Assembly: GCA_021442155.1 (NCBI GenBank)
Contig: JAKCPB010001419.1
Coordinates: forward strand, 1-64,000
Length of the DNA stretch: 64,000 bases
Source of the DNA: Cymbidium sinense
Lineage: Eukaryota > Streptophyta > Magnoliopsida > Asparagales > Orchidaceae
Reading direction: 5' to 3'
Shown piece by piece: positions 55,200 through 64,000 of the stretch. The notes below the pieces were generated by a model that did not search any database, was not told the DNA's origin, and saw only the letters and a list, made by a program, of their open reading frames with translations. The first letter of the stretch is position 1. Each line of letters starts with the position of its first letter. The translations under genes and the position numbers were made by a program.

Positions 55200-55875
55200 T
55201 TATGTAGACATAATAGAAGGAATGATAGAGGGATTAGATAAATGCTCAAGTTGAAAGTTTTTATTTAAATTATTTTTAAAGAAACTATGAGCAGAAGAGA
55301 ATATATGCCATTTTTCAGTAAGCCAAGAACCATCCAAATTCTTGATTTTATGAATGCGACCAAGAACAATTTTCAAAAGCATGAAAATATCTAGTGTTTC
55401 TTTACCCTCAGAAAGATGCTTAGTGGAATTTTTTGTCTCTAATATGTCTCCTCCATATCCTGAAACTTAATGAGATTATCTTTAGCTTTAATAAGGTTAG
55501 AACAAAAAGAAGAATCAATAATAGCCAATTCTTTCAAATCTTTCTCCCTTTGTTCCATTTTTTTTGATATTATAAGAAAGATTTTTAAAGCAGTTTCTAT
55601 TCCACCAAGTGATATGCTTAAGCCTTTTAAGCAAGCCAAAATCTCATCATACCAAATGCATAATCTCCAGGAAAAAGAGGAGCACACCAATTATAAGCAA
55701 TAACATCAAGAAAACTTTTATCTTTTAACCACATATTTTGAAAATAAAATTTTAATGACATTATTATGAACATCATCCTTAATAGAAATCAAAAGAGGAG
55801 CATGAGGTAGAGAGTTTTACTAAGATGGTCCACGAAGTTAATGGCCAATTTTAACCAATAAATATTAAATAAGGC
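55200..55875 (-). pseudogene. LINE D endonuclease end and EN-RT linker, 5'-truncated
   Basis: The minus-strand reading at about 55830-55790 gives a DHxPLLISIKDDV-like SDH block. The piece 55690-55439 (FLIISKKMEQREKDLKELAI, then KDNLIKFQDMEETYW in a neighbouring frame) is the linker with the charged helix before the EETYW..K..W block. The element ends at about 55875 against TTAG-type satellite. LINE A is truncated within a few bases of the equivalent position. Confidence 0.68.
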
Positions 55876-57290
55876 ACAATTAGTTTAGTTAGTTTAGGTT
55901 TATTAGTATATTTATTTTCAGTTTAGGGTTTAGTTTTAGTTAATTTTATTAGTTAGGTTTATGTTTAGGTTGAGGTTTTAGTTTTTTAGTTAGTTTAGGT
56001 TTAGGGTTTAGGGTTTTATTTAATTTAGTTATTTTATATAGTTTGTTAGGTTTAGTTTAGTTAGTTATTAGTTTATTAATTTAGCTAGTTTTAATTAGGT
56101 TTAGGGATTAAGGTTTAGTTAGTTTAATTAAGTTTTATTTAGTTTAGCTAGTTAGTTGTTTAGTTTAGTTTTTTAGTTTTTATTATATTTAGTTAGTTTA
56201 GTTATTACTTTAGTTAGTTTAGTTAGTTTTTAGTTTATTAGTTAGGTTTAGTTTAGTTAGTTATTAGTTTAGGGTTTAGGTTTAGTTTAGTTATTAGTTT
56301 AGTATTATTTAATCATTATTAGTTTAGTTTAGTTTAGGTTTAGCTTTTAATTATTATAGTTTATTAGGTTAGTTTAGGGTTTAGGTTTGATTTAGTTAGT
56401 TTTAACTTAGTTAGGTTTTAATTTGTTATTTATGTCTTAGTAATGGTTTTAGTTGTTGGTTAGTTTTAATTGTTTATTAGTTTAGTTTAGGGTTTAGGGT
56501 TTAGGTTTAGGTGGTTTAGGGTTTAGGGTTTAGGTTTAGGGGGTTTAGGATTTAGGTTTAAGGGTTTAGGGTTTAGTTTAGTTCAGTTAGGTTTAGGGTT
56601 TAGGTTAGTTATTATTATTTTAGTTTAGTTATTATTTTAAGTTTTATTAGGAAGTTTAGGGTTTAGGGTTTAGGCTATTAGTTAGTTTATTATTTTAGTT
56701 AGTTAGTTTTAGCTTTAGTTTAGGGTTTAGGTTTAGTTTTAGTTTAGTTATTAGTTTAATTAGTTTACTTATTAGTTAGTTTAGTTAGTTAGTTAATTAC
56801 TTTAGGGTTTAGGGTTTAGGTTTAGGTTTAGGTTTAGGTTATTAGTTAGTTTTAGTTAGTTAGGTTTTATTAGTTAGTTTAGTTAGTTTAGGTTTAGTTA
56901 TTAGTTAGTTTTATTAGGTTTAGTTAGTTTAGTTAGTTATTAGGTTTAGGTTTTAGTTGTGGTTTTGGGTTTAGGTTTAGGGTTTAGGGTTTAGTTTAGG
57001 TATATTTTATTAGATAGGGTTTAAGTTTAGTTATTAGTTAGTTTATTATCTATTAGTTTAGTTATTAGTTTAGTTTTAGTTTAGTTATTTTTAGTTATTA
57101 GTTTAGTTATTAGTTTGAGTTAGTTTATTAGTTTTTAGTTTAGGTTTAGGGTTTATGTTTAGTTTAGTTTAGTTAGTTTAGTTTAGTTTACAAATTTTAG
57201 TTTATTTTAGGTTTAAGATTTTTAGTTTAGTTAGTTTTAGTTAGTTTAGGGTTTAGGTTTAGGTTTTGGTTATTAATTAGTTTTAGTTTA

Positions 57291-57323
<33 letters not shown>

Positions 57324-60300
57324 AGTTTTTATTATTTAGTTAGTATTATTAATTTTATTTATTATAGTAGTTATTTAGGTTTTAATTTTATTAGGTTTAG
57401 TTTTTAGTTTAGTTAGTTTAGTTAGTTATTAGTTATTAGTTTAGGTTTAGGGTTTAAGCTTTTTGTTAGTTTTTTAGAGACTAGGTTTAGTTACTTTTAG
57501 TTTAGGTTTAGGGCTTAGGTTTAGTTTAGGGTTTAGGTTTTAGTTTTTATTTTAGTTTAATAAGTTTATTAGCTATTATTAGTTAGTTTAATTAGTTTAG
57601 TTTGTTTAGTTATTTAGTTAGTTAGTTTTAGTTTTAGTTTAGTTATTAGTTTTAGTTGGTTTAATTATTTGTTTATTATAGTTTTAGTTTTAGTTTAGGG
57701 TTAGGTTTAGGTTTAGGGTTTAGGGGGGGTTTAGGTTTAGGTTTTAGTTTTTTATTATTGGTTTAGGTTTAAGTTTAGGTTAAATTAGTTTTATTAGTTT
57801 TATTAGTTTATTAGTTTAGTTATTTATTAGTTTAAGTTTAGGGTTTAGGTTTTTTAGTTATTAGTTAGTTATTAGTTTATTAGGTTTATTAGTTTAGGTT
57901 TTATTAGTTATTATTGGTTATTAGTTTACTTTTTTTTTTATTAATTTTATTATTATTATTTGGTTTTAGTTAGTGGTTTATTAGTCAATTAGTATAGTTA
58001 GTTTAGTTAGTTTAGTTTAGTTATTTTTTAGGTTTAGTTATGGTTAGTTTAGTTAGTTAGTTAGTTTACTAGTTTATTAGGTTTAGGTTAGTTGTTAGTT
58101 TAGTTTATTTATTTTTGTCATTATTAGTTTAGTTAGTTTAGTTTAACTATTTTTAGGTTTAGTTTAGTTAGTTTACATTTAGGTTTAGGGTTTATTAGTT
58201 AGTTGGGTTTAGTTTAGTTTTGTTTTATTAGATTATTAGTTTAGTTTAGTTAGTTAGGTTTAGGTTTAGGTTTAGTTATTAGGTTTAGGGTTTAGGGTTT
58301 TTTTAGTTTAGTTATTTTTTTAATTAGTTAGTTAATTAGTTTTTAGTTAGTTTAGGTTTAGGTTTTAGGTTTTAGTTTTAGTTAGTTTAGTTTATTAGTT
58401 TATTAGTTAGTTTATTAGGATTAGTTATTAGTTTAGTTACTTAGTTTATTAGTAGTTTAGTTAGTTTTAGTTATTATTAGTTTTATTTTTATTTTTTATT
58501 AGTTTAGGTTTAAGCTTTAGGGTTTAGGGTTTAGTTTTTAGTTATTAGTTTAGTTAGTTAGTTAGGTTTAGTTAATTATTAGGTTTTATTAGTTTATTAG
58601 TTATAGTTATTAGTTTAGTTTAGTTTAATTAGTTTTATTGGTTATTAGTTTTGTTTATTATTAGTTTAGTTATTAGTTTTTTATTATTAGTTTAGTTTAT
58701 TAGTTTTTTAGTTTATTAGTTTTAGTTTATTTTTAGTTTTATTTAGGTTTTAGGAGGTTTAGTTATTAGTTTTTTATGTTTTAGGTTTAGTTTAGTTTAT
58801 TTTAGTTATTAGGTTAAGGTTTAGTTATTAGTTTTAATTAGTTTAGTTATGTTTTTAGTTTAGTTTATTACTTTAGTTTTAGTTTAGTATAGTTAGTTAC
58901 TTTTAGTTTCATTAGTTTAGTTAGTTTTATTAGTTTATTAGTTTAGTTTAGTTTAGTTAGGTTATTAGCTTTATTTATTAGTTTTTAGTTTAGATTTTAG
59001 AGGTTTTAGGGGTTTTAGGGGTTTAGGTTTAGGTTTAGTTTTAGTTATTAGTTTAGTTTTTAGTTAATTAGTTAATTTATGTTTTAGTTTAGTTTAGTTA
59101 GTTACATTTTTGGTTTAGTTTTAGTTTAGTTTAGGTTAGGTTTAGGTTTAGGTTTAGTTTAGTTATTAGTTAGTTATTAGTTTAGGTTAGTTTAGGTTTT
59201 AGGGGGTTTAGGTTAATTAGTTTTAGTTATAAGTTTTTACATTTAGGGTTTTTTAGTTAGTTTAGGTTTTAGGTTTATTATTATTTTTATTAGTTATTTT
59301 TTTATTAGTTTTATTTATTAGTTAGTTTATTAGTTTTATTAGTATAGTTTTAGTTTAGTTTAGTTAGTTAGTGAGGTTTATATTTTAGTTATTAGTTATA
59401 TTTATTAGTTTAGTTTTAGTTTAATTTAGTTTTAGTTAAAGGTTATTTAGTTTAGTTATTATTAGTTTAGTTATTAGGTTTAGGTTTAGGTTTAGGGTTT
59501 AGGTTTATTAGTTAGTTTATTTTGTAGTTTAGGTTTAGGGGTTTAGGGTTTAAGTTTAGTTTAGTTTTATTAGTTTAGTTTTAGTTTTTGTTTATTAGTT
59601 AGTTAGGTTTAGGGTTTAAGTTTAGGTTTAAGTTTAGGGTTTAGTTTAGTTTAGTTTATTATTAGTTTATTTTAGTTTAGTTTAGGGTTTAGGGTTTAGG
59701 ATTAGTTTAGTTTAGGGTTTAGGATTTTATTAGTTTTAGATTAGTTTTAGTAGTTTTATTAGTTTTTTATTATTAATTTTAGTTTAGGATTTAGTTTATT
59801 AGTTTAGTTTTAGTTTTCATTTAGTTTAGTTTATTATAGTTTAGTTTTAATTTTTTTTTTTTATTTAGGTTTTTATTAGTTTATTAAGTTTAGTTTTTAG
59901 TTTAGTTAAGTTAGGTTTAGGGTTTAGGGTTTAGGGTTTATGTTTCAGTTAGGTTTTTAGTTTATTAGTTTAGTTTTATTAGTTTTTGTTTAGTTTAGTT
60001 ATTAATTTATTAGTTTACTTTAGTTTAGGGTTTAGGGTTTAGGTTTATTAGTTTATTAGTTATTTATTAGTTATTAGTTTAGTTATTATTAGTTTATTAA
60101 TTTCAAATTAGGTTTATTTAGTTAGATTAGTTATTAGGTTTAGGTTTAGATTTAGTTTAGTTTTAGTTTTATTTAGGTTTTGGGTTTTAGGTTTAGGTTT
60201 AAGTTTAGTTTTAGTTAGTTAGTTTTTATTAGTTTAGTTTTAGTTTAGGTTTAGTTTAGGTTTTAGTTTAGTTTTATTAGTTTAGGGTTTATGTTTAGGT

Positions 60301-63300
60301 TTTAGTTTTTTTTATTATTATTAGTTTTATTTATTAGTTTAGTTTAGTTTATTAGTTTAGTTAGTTTAGGTTTAGGTTTAGTTTAGTTTAGTTTATAAGG
60401 TTTAGTTTAAGGTTTAGAGTTTAGGTTTAGTTTAGTTAGTTTAGTTTTAGTTTTAGTTATTTAATTGGTTTAATTATTTAGTAGGGGTTTAGAGTTTTAG
60501 TTTATTATTTTTTAGTGTTACTTTTAGTTTTAGTTTTAGTTTTAGTTTAGTTATTAGTTATTAGTTATTATTAGTTTTAGTTAGTTTAATTTTAGTTATT
60601 AGTTTAGGTTTAGGTTATTAGTTAATTAGTTCAGGTTTAGGTTTAGGTTTAGCTTTAGGTTTTTAGGTTTTAGGTTTAGATTTAGGTTTAGGTTTAAGTT
60701 TTTAGTTTAATTTAGTTAATTAGGTTTATGTTTATTTAGTTTTAGTTATTAGGGGTTTAGGTTTAGTTTATTTAGTTTAGTTTAGTTTAGTTAGTTTAGG
60801 ATTAGGTTTTGGTTTTATTAGGTTTTATTAGGTTTAGGTTAAGGTTTAGGTTTAATTATTAGTTTTAGTTTAGTTAATAGTTTAGTTATTATTTTAGTAA
60901 GTTTAGTTTAGGGTTATTAGGTTTATGTTTAGTTTAGTTTAAGTTTAGTATAGTTAGGTTTAGCATTTAGGTTTAGGTTATTAATTAGTTTTAGTTAAGT
61001 TAGTTTAATTTTATTAGGTTTAGGTTTAGGTTTTATTAGTTAGATAGTTTAGGGTTTAGGTTTTGTTACTTAATTATTATTGTTATTTAGTTAGTTTACT
61101 TAGTTTTAGTTTTAGTAGTTTAGTTATTACTTATTAGTTATTAGTTTTATTAGTTTTAGTTTTATTAGTTTATTAGTTTTTTATTAGGTTAAATTTATTA
61201 GTTTGGTTTAGTTTAGGGTTTAATAGTTAGTTTAGGGTTTAGGGTTTATGGTTTAGTTTTAGGTTTAGGGTTTAGGTTATTAGTTTTAGGTTAGTTTTTT
61301 AGTTTTAGTTTTTATTAGTTTGGTTATTAGTTTATTAGTTTAGTAGTTTATTAGTTTAGTTTTAGTATAGGTTTTGGGGTTTAGGGTTTAGGTTAATTAG
61401 TTTAGTTTAGTTTTAATTTAGTTTATTAGTTATTAACTAGCTTTAGTTTTATTAGTTTTATTAATTAGTTAATTAGTTTTAGTTAGTTTTGGTTACTTGT
61501 ATTAGTTTAGTCTAGTTAGATTTTTTGTTATTAGGTTTAGGGTTTAGCTTTTGGTTTAGTTATTTAGTTATTTAGTTAGTTATTTAGTTTAGTTTAGGTT
61601 TAGTTATTAGTTAAGTAATTAGTTATTTAGTTTAGTTTAGGTTTAGATTATCAATTTTAGTTAGTTTTAATTAGGTTTAGCATTTAGGATTTAGTTTTAT
61701 TAATTAGTTTTATTATCAGTTTACCTTTTATTGGTTATTAGCTTTTGTTTATTATTATTAGTTAGGTTTAATGTTTATTTAATTAGTTTAGGTTTAGGGT
61801 TTTTTTAGTTTCTTGTATTAGGTTTAGGTTTAGTTTTAGTTTATTTAGTTATTTTAGTTTAGTCTAGTTTAGTTTATTAGGTTTAGGTTTAGGTTTTTAA
61901 TTTAGTTATTAGTTTAAATTTTAGTTTAGGGTTTAGGGTTTAAGGTTTGGGTTTAGGTTTAGGTTTTAGGTTATTAGTTTAGTTTAGTTATTAGTTTTTA
62001 TTAGTTTATTAGTTTATTAGGTTTTAGTTAGTCTTTATTTTAGTTAATTTATTAGGTTTAGGGTTTAGGGTTTAGGTTTAGGTTTAAGGGTTTAGGTTTA
62101 GTTTAGTTTAATTAGTTTAGTTTGATTAGTTTATTAGGTTTAGGGGGTTTAGGGTTTAGGGTTTAGGTTTAGTTAGTTTAGTTTGTTATTAGTTTATTAG
62201 TTTAGTTATTATTACTTTTAGTTTAGTTAGTTTTCCAAGTTTAGTTAGGTTTAGGGTTTAGGGATTTAGGGTTTAGGGTTTATGGTTTAGTGTTTTATTT
62301 TAGTTTGTTTGGTTAGTCTAGTTTAGTTAGGTTTTAGGGTTTAGGTTTAGTTTAGTTTAGTTTAGTTAATTTTTATTAGTTTTTAGGTTAGTTTATTATT
62401 CATTTATTAGTTTAGTTTAGTTATTAGTTTAGTTTTAAGTTTATTAGTTTAGTTTAGTTTAGTTATTATTTAGTTTAGTTAGTTTCATTATTAGTTTAGG
62501 GTTCAGGGTTTAGGGTTTAGGTTTAGGTTTAGGTTTAGTTTATTAGATTTTAGTTTTAGTTTAATTATTAGTTATTAGTTTAGGTTTAGGGTTTAGTTTA
62601 TTAGTTTTATTAGTTTTATTAGTTTCTTAGTTTTATTATTATTTTAGTTAGTTTTAGTTTTAGTTAGTTTATTAGTTATTATTAGGTTTAGGTTTTAGTT
62701 AGGTTATTATTATTAGTTAGTTTTAGGTTTAGGGTTTAGGTTTAGTTAGTTTTAGTTTAGGGGTTTAGGGTTTAGGTTTAGTTAGTTATCATGGTTTAGG
62801 GTTTAGGATTAGATTTAGGGGGTTTAGGATTTAGGTTTAGGTTAGTTATTAGTTTAGTTATTAGTTTTAGTTTAGTTTTATTAGTTTAGTTTATTACTTT
62901 AAGTTTTATTAGTTTATTTAGTTATTAGTTTAGGTTTTATTATTTATTAGTTTAGTCATTAGTTATTAGGCTTAGGGTTTAGGGTTTAGGTTTAGTTTTA
63001 TTTATTAGTTTTGTTATTATTAGTTTTAGTTTAGTTAGTTTAAGTTTTATTAGTTAGTTTATTAGTTATTAATTTATTAGTTAGTTTTAGTTAGGTTTTA
63101 GATTTTATTTAGTTTAGTTAGTTTAGTTTAGTTTTATTAGTTTATTAGTTTAGTTAGTTTGTTTAATTTTAGTTAGTTAGTTAAGTTAGTTTAATTTTAT
63201 TTATTAATTTCATTAGTTTAGTTATTAGTTTAGTTTAGTTAGTTTAATTAGTTTACTTAATTATTAGTTAGTTTTAGTTTAGTTAGATTAGGTTTAATTA

Positions 63301-64000
63301 GTTATTAATTAGTTTTAGTTTTAGTTAGTTAGTTAATTAGTTTTAGGTTAGTTAAGTTATTAGTTTAGTCTAGTTATTAGTTTTTATTAGTTTAGTTTCA
63401 TTTAATTAGTTTAGTTTTAGTTTAATTAGTTTATTAGTTAATTTTAGGTTTAGTTATTTTATTAGTTTATAAGTTTATGTTTAGGTTTAATAATTAGTTA
63501 GTTTTAATTTAGTTAATAGGTTTAGTTTAGTTTAGTGGTTTAGGTTATAAGTTAGTTTAGTTTAATTAGTAGTTTTTTAGGGTTTAGGGTTTAGAGTTTA
63601 GGTTTAGTTTAGTTTATTAGTTTAGTTATTAGTTTAGGTTCAAGTTTAGGGTTTAGGTTTAGTTAGGTTTAAGGTTTAAGGTTTAGGTTTAGTTAATTAG
63701 TTAGTGTTAGTTTTAGTTTAGTTTAGTTAGCTTAGTTATTAGTTTTAGGTTAGATAGTTAGTTATTATTAGGTTTAGTTATTAGCTTGGTTAGGTTTTAG
63801 TTTAATTATTAGTAGTTTAGTTAGTTAGTTTAGTTATTAATTAGTTATTATTAGTTTAGTTTTAGTAGGTTTTTTATTAGTTTGGGTTTAGGGTTTAGGG
63901 TTTAGTTAGTTAGTTTAGGGTTTAGGGTTTAGTTTAGTTTATTAATTTAGTTTAGTTAGTTTATTAGATTTTAGTTAGGTTTAGTTTAGTTATTTAGGTT
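55876..64000 (+). repeat. TTAG/TTTAG-type telomere-derived satellite (block 4)
   Basis: More than 8 kb built of TTAG, TTTAG, TTATTAG and GTTTAGTTAG steps with scattered TTTAGGG pairs (for example near 56490-56560, 59920-59940 and 62260-62290). C is almost absent from the + strand. The T/A-rich TTTTATTTTA component of blocks 1-3 is rare, and no AAGTAAACC marker or GRP retrocopy is visible, so this is a different satellite variant. No frame, gene or mobile element is seen across the whole stretch, and it runs off the end of the window. Confidence 0.9.
57292..57322 (+). repeat. Perfect (TTAG)n microsatellite
   Basis: About seven uninterrupted GTTA/TTAG tetramers, the purest run of the tetramer that dominates this block. 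Confidence 0.9.

Larger units (their letters stand above)
42673..55875 (-). mobile_element. LINE D: L1-type LINE split into three parts by two later insertions
   Basis: Minus-strand element whose parts are 42673-44456 (3' region and RNase H), 50698-51780 (zinc/connection region and end of RT) and 54565-55875 (RT start and endonuclease end). The gaps hold LINE C and an RTE LINE. Removing the RTE restores RQGDPLSP without change. Across LINE C about 430 bp present in LINE A (around 8460-8890) are missing, so a target deletion or other loss accompanied that insertion. The copy is 5'-truncated near 55875, just beyond the endonuclease SDH block. Its 3' end has AATAAA and poly(A) but lacks the CCCC/GGGG hairpin of A and C, so it is a related subfamily. 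Confidence 0.88.

Noticed and set aside
1..64000. CRISPR array
   Set aside because: Repeats are degenerate heptamers or large satellite units, not short identical repeats with unique spacers; the DNA is plant nuclear.
1..64000. tRNA or rRNA genes
   Set aside because: No cloverleaf-like A and B box pairs or rRNA core sequences were recognised by eye. A covariance-model scan would be decisive but cannot be run here.

Overview
This is non-coding, repeat-dominated nuclear DNA from a land plant. The basic repeat is the plant telomere heptamer TTTAGGG, always with its G-rich strand on +. The mobile elements are plant types: L1-like LINEs with an RNase H domain and a DUF4283/zinc-knuckle ORF1, an RTE LINE, and a Ty3/gypsy pol remnant. 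The captured gene fragment comes from a plant glycine-rich RNA-binding protein. I see no intact host gene, rRNA, tRNA or CRISPR array. The species cannot be named. The chromosomal setting (subtelomeric or interstitial heterochromatin) is an inference.

Layout. 1-3332: degenerate telomere-derived satellite with a higher-order unit of about 450 bp. 3333-11208: LINE A, minus strand, 5'-truncated. 11209-11804: more of the same satellite. 11805-19700: LINE B, minus strand, nearly full length (5'UTR, ORF1, EN, RT, zinc region, RNase H, long 3' region). 19701-29633: satellite, including a second higher-order repeat of 2.3-2.6 kb that carries copies of a 5'-truncated, polyadenylated retrocopy of a glycine-rich RNA-binding protein (GRP) mRNA. 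29710-41625: a block without telomere repeats, holding a decayed Ty3/gypsy pol (35480-37690), tandem repeats of about 163 bp and about 400-540 bp, and an AT-rich satellite of about 340 bp. 41626-42672: telomere-like satellite again, with the best-preserved GRP retrocopy.

42673-55875: a nest of elements. LINE D (minus) is split by LINE C (plus, 44457-50695) and by an RTE LINE (plus, 51781-54564). The RTE has a perfect 17-bp target-site duplication and sits inside the RQGDPLSP motif of LINE D's reverse transcriptase. 55876-64000: a different telomere-derived array built mainly of TTAG/TTTAG steps and almost free of C on +.

Nothing here works as an operon or pathway; the logic is insertion history. 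Removing LINE A and LINE B restores satellite units of about 465 and 694 bp, close to neighbouring uninterrupted units of 446-457 and 687 bp, so the satellite order existed before the LINEs arrived. Every retrocopy lying in telomere-like DNA (LINEs A, B and D, and the GRP retrocopy) has its poly(A) end joined to the CCCTAAA strand. That fits target-primed reverse transcription from a GGGTTT 3' end. The two elements that landed in non-telomeric DNA (LINE C and the RTE) point the other way. All coding regions are broken by frameshifts and stops. True decay and consensus error in low-complexity long-read assembly cannot be separated from sequence alone.
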